From: Discostella pseudostelligera
Taxonomy: Eukaryota > Bacillariophyta > Thalassiosirophyceae > Thalassiosirales > Thalassiosiraceae
DNA: 20,732 nt
Direction: 5' to 3'
Assembly (NCBI GenBank): GCA_036940085.1
Contig: JALLBK010000414.1
Location: forward strand, 1-20,732
A program made the position numbers and the translations under genes. Numbering within the stretch: the first letter of the stretch is position 1; the number at the start of each line of letters is the position of its first letter. Positions 1 to 10,300 of the stretch are shown here, one piece after another. The notes under the pieces are model-generated. The model made no database searches, had not been told where the DNA came from, and saw only the letters and a list, made by a program, of their open reading frames with translations.

Positions 1-283
1 CTCTCTCCACATGGACCAATTATATTTGCTTGACAGTTGATAGTGAGCCCGTTTCTCTAAAAAATATTCATTCATCCAATTTATTGTTGATCACTTTGTG
101 GGCTCATTCACGGATATCCTCTGGCCAAAATGCATCGGCACCGCCATGCAAATGCAATCTATTCCAACCGGTCACACAGCCCCATGCATATCGTGCAGAT
201 CCTATTGTTCGGTCATTCCCTGTTTCTTTTACACGGGTTCTATCGGTCGCTCATAACGGCAGCACACACCACTGGATCCACTC
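1..283. other. 3' flank of the Hip-like gene, no gene seen
   Basis: This stretch lies downstream of the stop codon of the minus-strand Hip-like gene. Short open frames exist on the plus strand (30-287 and 130-432), but they have no recognisable protein features, and the second runs antisense into the last Hip exon. The stretch probably holds the 3' UTR and intergenic DNA. No RNA gene or repeat was recognised. Confidence 0.6.
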
Positions 284-2279
284 TTAGTCAACTATATCAG
301 GCATTTCGTCACCATCCAAATCCGGCATGTCTTCGTCTCCTCCTCCACCACCTCCATCTCCCCCACCTCGCCCAAATCCCCCTCCCATACCAGGCATGCC
401 GCCCATCATACCACCTAAACCACCTCCCATAACTTTTCCCATTAGCTTTTGCATAAATGGACCCACCTAAACGATTGTGTTGTTGTTTGTGCGCGTGCAA
501 GTGCAGGTAGTGGTTTGAGTACACGGACGGGTAGGCAAGAACCAAGCTGAATAAAGCAAAAAGAATTCTCTTACCTCGGGATCTGCCATTATCTCCTGCA
601 ACTTGGCCGGGTTGCTCATTAAACCCATGGGCCCACCAGGTCCCGACATGAGGTCCTGGAATGCTTGCATCACTTTCGGATTTTGCATCCCGGCAGCAAT
701 CTCCGGGTCGGACTTTGTTTTGTAGTGGAAAAGGTGAGTACTTCCAATTGCCATCATGCTTGTAAACGCAGTCTTAACACTCCAAACTCACCATAAGACC
801 AGCCATCATTCCCTCCATTCCGCCCATACCACCCATTCCCCCACCGCCCATGCCGCCTCCTCCGAATCCACCAGCACCACCAGCTCCCGCGCTCCTACTC
901 TGTTCCTTTGTAGCCTCCTCCCGCGCCCTCTTAATAGCCTCCGCCCGCTTGCGCAACTTATCTTCCTCCTCATTCTTCTTCTTCACTTTCATAGCATCGA
1001 TCTCAGCACACTTTTCGGTAGTCTCCTTGAGCATCACTGCCGCCTCCTCGTCAAAATCAATCGCCTGCGCTGCACTCAAATCGACAAGCGCATCATGATA
1101 CTTCTCCATCTTCAAATTAGATTCTCCCCGTATGCGCAACACCTTCGCCGAGTCGGGATTACGATGGAGTGCCGCATTGCAATCACGTATGGCGGCATCG
1201 TACCTTGCCAACTTGAAAAGACAATGTGCTCGATTGGCAAGAAGCAAGGCGGAGGGTTCGGCCGCGAGGATGGCCTCGGTGAAACTCTCAATGGCACCGG
1301 CATAATCCCCCGATGATTTGAGATCAGATCCTTGCATCTTTGCATTGGTGGCCTTGTCGATATCATCGTTGGATCCATCACCGGAATACATGGGCGGGGA
1401 GGAGTCTTTGGTTGACGCGGCAGCAGTAGCATCCACCGACGATTCGGTCTTCCAACTTCCACCAAATGGACAAGCGTTGGGATCATCGGATGTTTCCATA
1501 GCCTTCCTCTTCCAACTGGGGATATTATTGTCTACTTCCATTTCCTCATGATCGTGGTGGGAGGAGTGATCGTGATGATCATGCTTGTGTTCATGATTAT
1601 GTTCATGTTTGTGCTGTTAGTGTGTCAAATCGGAGGATAGAGGAATAAAAAATATGAGCTTTTTTCATTATTGTTCAGTTAGGACAAGCTCTTATATTTG
1701 TTAGATTTTGCTCACCTCATGGGAATGTCCGTCGTGCCCCCCCTCATGATCATGATCGCAGCACTTGGCTTTTTCAACTTCTTCGGCATGATGATCATGA
1801 TGTTTGTGCCCATGGTCATGCGTACACTTTTCGTGCCCATGATAGTGCGCATGTGCATCATCCTCCTTTTTCACATCGGCGGCGGCATCCTCGTGGTCAT
1901 GGTGTTTGTGCCCATGGTCGTGAGTGCACTTCTCATGTCCATGATAATGTGCATGAGCGTCGTCGTCGTCGTCATCACTGTTTTGGAGCTGAGCTACTTT
2001 CGATTCGAGATCGGTGATGTTTGATTTGAGTTTGGCAATATATGTTTGGATGGCGACTGTTTGTTTGTTGGTGTGGCGGATAGGAACGGGGTGTTAGAGT
2101 TAGAGATTTGACAACAAAGACATACAGCTCTATCGCATCGACGCCCCCCACAGCCACAGGCGCCGCCGCCGCCCACTCCACACACAAGCGAGCGGCAGCC
2201 ATTTCATGCACGCACCTTGATCGGAAGCAGTGAGCTTCTTTATAGCGTCCGAAACATTTACTGGAGTTTTGAGCGCCAT
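284..2279 (-). CDS. Hsc70-interacting protein (Hip/ST13)-like co-chaperone with His-rich N-terminal insertion
   Basis: Five exons read on the minus strand: 2279-2216, 2056-1716, 1613-792, 712-575 and 466-284. All four introns are GT-AG (102, 79, 108 and 159 bp in map order 1614-1715, 713-791, 467-574, 2057-2215), and the joined frame gives 515 residues. Hip binds the ATPase domain of Hsp70 through TPRs and slows ADP release in the cytosol. Visible domains: a short helical N-terminus (about 1-48, starting MALKTPVNVS); an acidic run; a His/Cys-rich region (55-157); a W-to-W segment (169-189); about three TPRs (219-324, with NRAHCLFKLARYDAAIRDCN and the NPDSAK turn); a charged helix; a Gly/Met-rich linker like the GGMP repeats of animal Hip; and an STI1/DP domain (LMSDPEIAAGMQNPKVMQAF, then SNPAKLQEIM and DPEVGPFMQKLMG). 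The end is Gly- and Asp-rich. The TPR, GGMP and DP order is diagnostic of Hip. The His-rich insertion is not part of the animal family. The start at 2279 is the first ATG of an exon that splices in frame; the ATG at 1541 would give a shorter form lacking the His region. Confidence 0.88.
1508..1958 (-). repeat. His/Cys-rich coding module with two 34-residue repeats
   Basis: The module spans two exons of the Hip-like gene and includes the 102-bp intron 1614-1715. Two tandem 34-residue units (residues 55-88 and 89-122; DNA 1857-1958 and 1755-1856) share an identical 22-residue core (1893-1958 and 1791-1856) containing HAHYHGHEKCTHDHGHK. A CC pair (120-121), five more His and a second run of 12 His (136-157) follow. 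In total I count 38 His and 4 Cys between residues 56 and 157. The two cores differ at 12 of 22 codons, all synonymous. Such alternating His runs are known in metal-handling proteins (ZIP transporter loops, SlyD, HypB), so binding of Zn, Ni or Cu is a reasonable inference but unproven. Confidence 0.85.
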
Positions 2280-2622
2280 GGTTGTAGAGGGACGCTGTCG
2301 AAGGCTTTGTTATTGCTATCGGGGTAGATATGATTCGATTCTGATGGTGATTTTGGATTTTGGATCTTTGTGGGCTGGGGCTGGCGTGCGGCGCCGTCGA
2401 TCGGCACCGTCGATCGGCGATGGCGGTGGGCGGCTCTTGTGCGTGGTGCGTAGTGCGGGCGGTGCAAAAAGACCGCGAAAGATTCGAAGCGAAGCAAGAG
2501 GGAAGAGGTGACACTACTTGCCTTCCCGCAAACAACAACGATGACCATGAATGTTGGAGATGCTAGTAGTACCCATTCTCTCTTCACCAGTAGCCGCATC
2601 GTAATTCTATCAATCCCAAATC
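2280..2622. promoter_or_regulatory. Divergent upstream region shared by the Hip-like and SFT2-like genes
   Basis: The 343 bp between the start codons of two divergent genes must hold both promoters and 5' UTRs. It contains a direct repeat of CCGTCGATCGG (2394-2404 and 2407-2417, 13-bp period) around the palindrome CGATCG. No clear TATA box was picked out. Open frames crossing it (2230-2511 and 2360-2566 on plus, 2258-2599 on minus) show no family features and are not called. Confidence 0.5.
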
Positions 2623-3540
2623 ATGGCATCCTCATCCTTTGGAAAATGGTATGACGATCAAAAGCAGCAGCAAGGCGGTGGTAGCAGTACCGGTGGTGGC
2701 GGCGGCGGCTTGGCAAGCTCACTGAATGGTCTATCCTCCTCCCTCTTTTCATCAACATCATCAGGAGGGGGTGGTGGAAACGACCAACAGCAGGGCAACA
2801 ACAACGATGATATCGAATCTCAATCAACTTCATTACTCGGTGAAATGAACGCCTCCCTATCCTCGATGCGCTCCACTCTCGAATCACAACTTCCCACAAA
2901 AATCATGGGTATGAATTACCAACAACGGTTACAAGTATTTGTTGTGGCATTACTAGTCTCAGCACTCTTCTTTGCATTGGCATTTTTCGTCGGATTACCA
3001 CTGATTACGGTCCGACCACAGAAATTTGCATTGAGTTTCACCATGGGAAGTATCACGTTTATGAGTAGCTTTGCCATATTGAAGGGACCGTACGAACATT
3101 TCAAGACTTTATTGAGTGGTGATAGAATGCATTTTACGGTGGTATATATTGGAAGCATGATTCTGACAATCTATTTGACATTTACAGCAGGGGGGATGGA
3201 GGGGTATGTGTTAGTATTGGGAGCGTCGGGTATGCAATTGGCCGCGTTAGTTTGGTATTTGGTTACATTCTTGCCAGGGTGAGTTCCTTGTGTTGAGCAA
3301 TCATTTCTATCTGCATCCATTCTCTCGTCATGCATGCGAACTGATGTATTGTCATTTCATTGCATACTCCTCTGCATTGTCTCATGTTTCAGGGGAGCAA
3401 TGGGAATGAAGATGCTGACACAAGTATTATGGACAGTATTAAAGCCTCTCATTGTTGGATGTGCAAAACTCCAAGCGATGTGTCTATCTCGGTGCGTTAG
3501 TTGGTATGCCAGCAGATTTTCTTCGTCGGCGTCTACATAA
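2623..3540 (+). CDS. SFT2-family Golgi vesicle transport membrane protein
   Basis: Two exons, 2623-3278 and 3393-3540, with a GT-AG intron of 114 bp, encode 267 residues. SFT2 proteins are four-helix Golgi membrane proteins linked in yeast to fusion of endosome-derived vesicles with the Golgi (Got1/Sft2 family). Residues 1-90 form a Gly/Ser/Gln-rich cytosolic extension, longer than in yeast and animal members. Four hydrophobic segments follow at about 103-127, 136-154, 170-188 and 195-217. Family signatures are a Phe-Ala-Leu-Ser run into helix 2, the loop FAILKGPYEHFKTL, and the end of helix 4, WYLVTFLPG, which joins across the intron to GAMGMKMLTQ. The final 40 residues are Cys- and Leu-rich with a short Ser tail. 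The start ATG follows the divergent upstream region and is the first in frame. The gene converges on SRP72. Confidence 0.9.
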
Positions 3541-3835
3541 TTGACTTGACTGAGTGCATTGCGGAGAGCAATAACTTAAAGATTATATTGTGCTCATCAT
3601 TGACCGGCTGAGTTCTGATCATCGTTCAACTTCTCTCCATCTTCCACACCATCAGCTGCAAGCATTTAATTTTTCGGAGAGCAAGAAGAGGGGACTAATC
3701 ATTTTCGCTGAAGGACTGTGTAGTTGGGAAAATAGAGGCGATTGGCCGGTGTTGTATGCGGTGGATGAAGCGACCGTTGTCGCAAGCAGCAAGCAAAGTT
3801 TACATCAATCAGACAGCTAGCTACTTAATACGCCA
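3541..3835. other. Convergent 3' region between SFT2-like gene and SRP72
   Basis: These 295 bp lie between the stop codons of two convergent genes and probably hold both 3' UTRs. An open frame at 3590-3820 on the plus strand (76 codons) has no recognised features and is not called. No repeat or RNA gene was seen. Confidence 0.55.
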
Positions 3836-6800
3836 TCACTTTCCACTTTTCTTTCCGCCCTTACCCTTTCTAGCTATGCCACTAGACGACACCTTAATAT
3901 TCGCCGTGCTTGGTTGCTTTCCGCTTCCATCACCTGCATCTCCGCTGTTACTAAACTTAGCCGCTACCCTAGCCGCAACATCCAGCTTGGCGGCTTCCTT
4001 CTCCATTCCTGCGCCGGCACCTCCTCCTTGTGCACCGATATTCGACTTGAACCGACCGCGACCGCGTCCACCACGACGGTTGTACGATCTTTGACTTTTG
4101 GGTATCCAGCGTTCCGGATCTGGCGAGGATAGTGGAGTTTTATTTGAATCATACAGTCCTTCTGATGCAAGTCGAGAAAGGTATGCTTCCCGTTGTTTGG
4201 CGCGTTTGCGTAGGATGGATTCGCGATTCTTCTTCTTCTTTCTTTCGCTATGGAATGAGATTAACATGATTCATTTGAATAAATGATGTTGGCCGAGACA
4301 ACATGAGCAAGTAAGTAAATAATGCAAAATGAACGAGGCATCAAAGGCACCGTCAACTCACCCAAGATTCAATCTTCCTTTCCCTCCGGTAGCCGCTATC
4401 ATCTTTCTAACCTTGGATGAACTGCCTTCTCCCTGGTCGTTCACACCTCCTGCGCTTCTATCGGATGCTTTCTTCGCAAATCGTGGAATGTCCATGGTCT
4501 CCAATAATTCACCATTCAAGTCTGGTCCAACTTCCATGTCTCCTTTTGCTCTAAATTCAATCGCGTCTTGCAATAATACCGAATATTCCTCTGCTTTCTG
4601 TGGATCTGTATACGACAATGCCTTGGCAAGCAATGCCATCGCCTCAATTACTAATGATGTATCATCAGAGTCATTTCCTACCCCTTCGTCCACAATTTCT
4701 TGCAACAATTTCACCGCAGCAGCATACTGTCGTCCAGAGATGTGAAACGTCGCCGTGGCTAATTTGGCATGTGAATCATTCCCCAAAGATGATAATGTCC
4801 TTTCAACGGTTTCGTTCTTAACTTGATTCTCTGGTAGCGACGCATGGAGGGATGCCAAGGAGATAGTCACTCCAGGAAAAGATTTCATAACTCTTGGCAG
4901 TGATTCCAACGCTTCAATAAGAGGCTGAGTAGCTTCCTTGGACTGTTGTGGTGGATTGTTCATTGTTGCCTTGTGCAACATGAGTTGTGACATTGTGTAT
5001 GGCAACACACCGACACCGACACATTCGCTGCTGCTGATGTCGCCAGCGTCTTCGCGTTGGGAATGATTCTCTTCCATAAGACCAAGCTGTTCAATCGCAT
5101 CGTCGAGAATGTCATTAGGTGATACATCTTTGGATTCGGACTTTTTATACAACTGACTCTCAAGTAGTTTCGTGAGAGCATTCCAAGCAACCGCCTCGAC
5201 CATCGAAGCGGGTTTTGCCGTGGGTAAATCTTTCTCCTCAATCTCACCAGAGGAGGTAGTGGACGCAACGACACTCCCTTTCAACTTCTTCTTTCCCTTC
5301 GCCCTTTTGGGTGATGATCCGATCCTCGACGAGCCCTCCTCGTTAACCAATTTATTCTTTTCGCTCTCATCTCCATGATAGGAAATGAGCAGAGATGCAC
5401 GCAGCACGTTCAATGCCTCCAAACAACTCGTGACATTTCCCATTTTGGCATATAGTAATGCACGATTGTATAATGCAGTGCGAACCTGGTGTGGCGTAGC
5501 CCCGACGAGTGGAACCACCGTAGCCGACGCCTTCTCCTTCCCACCCTTCCTAGCGATGTTATCACCCTGGCCGTCCTCCGACACTGAATGCGACGACGTC
5601 ACGGGTATGCGTTTGAGCATATCAAACAAACTCTCTTTCCCATCCCGCAATACTGCCAAATTGTTCGATGAAATAGCCAACAAGTTCCCCTCCACAGCGG
5701 CAGCGGCAGCACCCTTTTTTCCTCCTTTGGACTTGTTGGACATTGCTTTCGTGATCAATGTCAAATATGTACGCAATGCATCCATCTCATTAGTTGTTCC
5801 ACCTAATAACATCTTGGATAAAGCCAAGTTGGCACGGATGGGATTCGCCTCCCGTTCTGCTAGTTGTTGCTGCTGCAGTCGGACCTTTTCAATGGCATCC
5901 TTTTCCTCCGCTTCTGTAGATGGGGATGAAGACGAGGAATCCAATATCGTCAGCGCCGAAACTTCAGCATGTTCCAATAAATTCTTTGCTTGCAAAAGCT
6001 GAGATTGACTCCGCATTTCGGATGATACAAGGAGGTAGGTACCTAGATTGTATGCTAGATCATAATTTTGAAGTAGGTTCTCGGCATTGGAAGAAGCTGA
6101 AGACGAAGAAGTAGTTGTCGGTGTCGTTTTCCCATACGTTGACAAGAGTTGCTTCAATGTGTCATCGTTCTCCAACCACGGAGTTTTCTTTGGAAATGAA
6201 CATGGCAAATTGGATCCGGGAGTGTAATTGGCAATGCAATTGGCCAATGCATTCGATAGTGCATCCTCTCGCTCGTCGGCGTCCATGACTTTTGTTTCCT
6301 CGGAATTACTGTTATCTTCATCTGTCGAGAGTAGCTGGCGATATACAAAATCAGCATGAACTGTCTCCCCCATCCGATAGTGTGCCTGTGCACGAATGTT
6401 CATTAATCCCCTACTGCTATTATGTCCGGTGCTGCTTGCCTCAAAGCAAAGCTTACGACATGCCTCATAATTCTTCAATCGGTATAGACTGTATGCCCAC
6501 TCCTCTGCGTTATTGTAGGTGCATCCATCGGCATTAGGCTCTATTTCTGACTGATGCATCGAATTAAAATGAGACTGCTTCTGACAATACTCTACCACTG
6601 CATTATATCTCCCAAGCTTGATCAATGATCGTAGATAAATGGTGGTAATGGTAGCTCGTACTGTTTCGGGAAGGCCGAAGGGGGTAGCATTGGCATCGTC
6701 AGCAATGACGTCACGCTCGAGAATGGCGATGCAGGCCTTTTCTATGATACCCGCTGTTTTGACATCGTCGTCGTTACAGGAAATCAACGATATTAAATCT

Positions 6801-6844
6801 GAAACAGATTCTTGCCACATCGTAGGAGACGCGGCGGTCGCCAT
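3836..6844 (-). CDS. SRP72: Signal recognition particle subunit SRP72
   Basis: Two exons, 6844-4362 and 4247-3836, with a GT-AG intron of 114 bp, encode 964 residues. SRP72 forms a heterodimer with SRP68, binds 7S SRP RNA and is needed for co-translational targeting to the ER. Exon 1 carries the long helical TPR-like array: an N-terminal region beginning MATAASPTMW, a segment with NNAEEWAYSLYRLKNYEACR at about residue 110, a repeat around NYDLAYNLGTYLLVSSEMRS, and later TPRs such as QVRTALYNRALLYAKMGN and ATFHISGRQYAAAVKLLQ. Lys- and Ser-rich linkers separate them. Exon 2 begins with a basic run (ERKKKKNRES) and contains the SRP72 RNA-binding signature PDPERWIPKSQRSYNRR at about 870-886, followed by a Gly/Arg stretch and a Lys-rich tail. 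At 964 residues it is longer than the roughly 670-residue human protein because of low-complexity insertions. The frame upstream of the ATG closes with a stop three codons earlier, which supports this start. Confidence 0.93.
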
Positions 6845-6910
6845 GGTCAAGGTTCACCAACATTGGCGGGGGTGGGCGGCGGTGAAAGCGGAAGGCCAGC
6901 GGCAGCTGGG

Positions 6911-7031
6911 GACGGACAGAGTTCCACGCGGATGTTCAGTGTGGTGGCGACAGGTGGCGACGTCTGTCCGTCAAAGTGACCCTAAAAATGACTCTCTGTC
7001 CGTCAACGATGACTCTCCGCCTGTCCGTCAA
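6911..7031. repeat. Four copies of CTGTCCGTC (three direct, one inverted)
   Basis: CTGTCCGTCAA occurs at 6964-6974, 6996-7006 and 7021-7031. GACGGACAG, the reverse complement of its first nine bases, is at 6911-6919. The two latter direct copies follow a TGACTCTC-like flank. The copies lie 67-187 bp upstream of the SRP72 ATG, inside the divergent promoter, so they could be transcription factor sites or decayed minisatellite units. Confidence 0.7.
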
Positions 7032-7185
7032 ATTATTATTACTGATTCCTACGTGTCTCACGGAGAACAAGATGGACAGCTGCAACAAGAAAGGAGAAAA
7101 GGGGGGGAAAGGGTAGGTGTGAGGTGGGGTCGTTGGTCGGCCGCTGCCGATGGGCGCCCCTGATGGTGTGATTCTGGAATGTCAT

Positions 7186-7219
7186 GAATTGAATTGAATT
7201 GAATTGAATTGAATTGAAT
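7186..7219 (+). repeat. (GAATT)6 microsatellite
   Basis: Six perfect GAATT units run from 7186 to 7215, then a partial unit (GAAT). A degenerate continuation, AATTGAAT, follows. The tract lies about 115 bp upstream of the CPAP-like start codon, probably in its promoter or 5' UTR. Confidence 0.95.
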
Positions 7220-7333
7220 AATTGAATGGGTTGCCATAACCATTAACGGGAGCCGCCACAGTGGTAGAGGCATCATCGTTCCCTGCTATTCCCATCAGCT
7301 TTTGCCGGAGATACAGTGTTTGGCACCATCATA

Positions 7334-10300
7334 ATGGATCGAGAGGACATTGGCATTGGCGTCGACCTGCCTATTCCACCGCCGCCGAGGGGCGATTTCG
7401 ATCTCGACGACAGCGATGAATTTGAAGACGACCAGGAGGACGAGGAGGAAAGTTATGACGACGACGACGACAACGACGTGGAGGATGAAGAAGAAGATGA
7501 CAGTAGTTTAGACCATCACACTGACCATCGTCAGTACAATCAGCATCGTCTACAGTGTGATAGCAGCGGCAGCGGCTTCAACAGTAACAATGACAACCAG
7601 TTCAACTTCATGGACGACAAAGCTAGGAGTAGAAGCACCCCATCCCCATCATTATTGAACAGCATCAGCAAAATTAACTGCGGCAACAATAGTAATGACA
7701 ACAAAAAACTCATAGCCGATGACGATGAGAATAATAATTCAATGTTGTTCTTTGGAGAAGATACAATGCATGTTCTCATGGATGCCGAATTGAGATTAAA
7801 GTCTGTCCCTCCCACTACTCCTTCTACGTCAAGTTCTGTGTCGTATACGCCAAGGAGCAATGCGGGGGTAGCGGCGGCAAGAGTTACTGCAGCAGCGACG
7901 ATGGCAGGAAGTTCGTTTGGGGGAGGACATGAAACGAAGGGACAACAGGTGTCGACAGTTGATAGCGAAATCAATGGTGATGAAGAGGACGGTTTAAGCA
8001 CTGGTGCAGCATCATTACTTCGCGGTCCAATCATGGCGGCCAACAGCGCAAGTCAAATCATGCATAGTCATGACATTGGAGGAAAAATCAGTGATGCCTC
8101 CGCCGGTATTTGGACGGAAAGTGGCAAGAGACAAATGACAATTCACACTCATCAGGACGCCATCGGTGCTAATTTGACACCCTCCATGTTCCGAAAGCAT
8201 TTCCTCCCAGACGAAGCACCCACGCCATCCCAAGTACGGAGAGGATTTGTAGATGATGTTGCCGCCACGAAGAAAACTCCCGTTAGCACCAGCAGCAGGA
8301 GCAGCGTTCATGAGTTTGGTAGTGGCGGGTATCAAAAAAGACATGCAATTCATCATCGAAAACAGCAACCAAACAACACTCCCTCCCTTGCACGTAGTCA
8401 TTTCTTGCCATCGCCACAAGATTCGGTGTCGACCATGGGACAACTTTCTCCGTCGGAGGAGTACCATGCTGTTGCAAATGGTCCTGCTACGGGTGCAGTT
8501 GACAATTCAATGCAACAGCATCAGTATCAGTACGCTTCGGCCGGTAGCAACGAGAACAAGACTACAAACACCCATCCTTCTATCGACGGAATGATTGCTC
8601 TAGGTGAGAAGCAAATGACACTGAACACGTCTTTCAACATCAGCAATATTGCGGAGACTTCCACAAATCCGCAAGTAGTGCCAAAGAAACCTTTTCTACT
8701 CAAGGGTACAAGGAGGGAGCCATCGGCGTTGCACACGAGGATTAACAAATCCAATCCGGCTGGTGTCGGTCTCACACCCAGCACGGCTCGACTGCAACAG
8801 CAAGGCATTAGTCCACATCATTCTGCATTGCCAAAGTCATCCGACGGCCCTATCCACTCCAACGTGTCTGACACCATTGAGTCGCAATCGGTGAGAAAGG
8901 AAAGGTTAGCACGTCTCGAAAAGATGCAAGAGGACCTCATTCATGATTTGGAACGTAGACTCGCTCGGAAGGAGGAGGCACGTGATGATCGTCGTCGCAC
9001 GAAGATGATGGCAAAGAAGAAGGTGACTTCCACTCCTACTGTTGCCATCGCAAAGAGAGCTGTTGTGACATCGCAGCAGAAACAAGACGATGATGATGAA
9101 GATGCATGTGTAACTCCATCGCAGATGCGTACTCCTGCGACTGAGGCCTTGCGTCAAGTTTCATCGGCCAAAGGCGGAGAGAGTGTGAAGATATCTCGTG
9201 CTCATAGCGGAAGAAATTCTGGCACAAAACCATCGGTCGCTGACAATACTAAGACGGGACAACACCGCGAGGATATCATCACGCCCTCTCAAGCTCGGAG
9301 GTCGTCCTCTCCATCTGCGGACAGTATCGTTGAGAAATATGTGGCAAGGAGGAACGGAGATATCACCGACGAGCAAAATTTGGCTCACCAGGGCTGTCAC
9401 GGCAAAATAAGGGATAGTAAAGGATTGGAGAACGGTGAAACAATAAAATCAAAAACCAAACAGCAGGCTGTACGGTCAATGTCCAAGCCGCGTCCACAAA
9501 CTACTGTCCGTACAGGTAATTTGTCAAGGGGTGCCGCGTCAATTGATGTAGACGAAAAGAAGGCATTTGAGGAGTGGAAGAAAAAGGAAGAGGAGCAATG
9601 GGCTCTCATCAAAAATATGAGGAAGAGACAGGAGGCTGCATTGCGCGAGGCGGAGGGTGAGCGGGAAAGGGTGAGTTGTTACTTTTGAATTCTTCATTAC
9701 ATTGTTACGCCGTGTACATCTTCTCACGTCTTCAACAACGTCATCATTCATCAGGCCAAAGCCTGGGCCGTCGCTGAGAAAGAAACGGTCCAGAAGTGGG
9801 CGAAGGAACAACGAGCTGCCATCGAAAAGTACCGTCACAAGGCCGCCAACGCAGCACTCATTGCATCAAAGGAATCAAATAAAGGAAAACTTGAAGGCAG
9901 CAACACGGAAGAGCTGAAAGCGATGAAGGCTGAGCTGGAGGAATTACGCGTAGCAGTGAAATGTCAGACGGATAAGGAGAAAGCGGAGATTAAGAAGCTG
10001 AGGGAGGTAATTCGTGAGCAGGAAAAGACAATCGATGCAATCAAGGGCCGTAACGAAGGAGGAGGAGCGAATACAGCAACAAGTAGCAAGTCTAGTGGCG
10101 GGCTTGGACCTCGCCCGGTACTTTCGGATGGTTCTTCAAAGCTAAATACTAAGCAGCAGCAGCTGAATTCAACATCAAAGACGCTGAGAAAGGCAGTCGG
10201 CGAACAAACTTCCAAGACCAGGAAAGGTGGAGTATTGGTTGACATTACTGAGGAAACAAGGAGGGACGAAGACATCGAAACGAGTTGCCCGACAAAAGAT

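Larger units (their letters stand above)
6845..7333. promoter_or_regulatory. Divergent upstream region shared by SRP72 and the CPAP-like gene
   Basis: The 489 bp between the start codons of divergent genes contain a cluster of one 9-mer: CTGTCCGTC on the plus strand at 6964, 6996 and 7021, each followed by AA, and its reverse complement at 6911-6919. A pentanucleotide tract lies nearer the CPAP-like gene. No protein family was recognised in the open frames that cross the region. Confidence 0.6.

Noticed and set aside
756..1316. 186-codon plus-strand open frame
   Set aside because: Antisense shadow of the Hip TPR exon; Ser/Leu/His-rich with no domain features.
1791..1958. Possible CRISPR-like or minisatellite array from the repeated GTGCCCATGGTCATG pattern
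   Set aside because: Only two units, 102 bp apart with no unique spacers, and the differences are all synonymous in the Hip frame; this is a coding repeat.
1698..2024. Plus-strand open frame of 108 codons that looks like a multi-pass membrane protein rich in Met, Val and Ile
   Set aside because: It is the antisense of the His-rich Hip exon: CAT/CAC His and GAT/GAC Asp codons read in reverse give Met, Val and Ile. The minus frame splices in frame on both sides and gives a Hip protein.
3590..3820. 76-codon plus-strand open frame between SFT2-like gene and SRP72
   Set aside because: No recognisable motif, lies in a convergent 3' region, and starts without any promoter-like space after the SFT2-like stop codon.
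5385..6002. 205-codon plus-strand open frame
   Set aside because: Antisense to conserved SRP72 TPR sequence; low-complexity Ser/Ala content typical of reverse frames.
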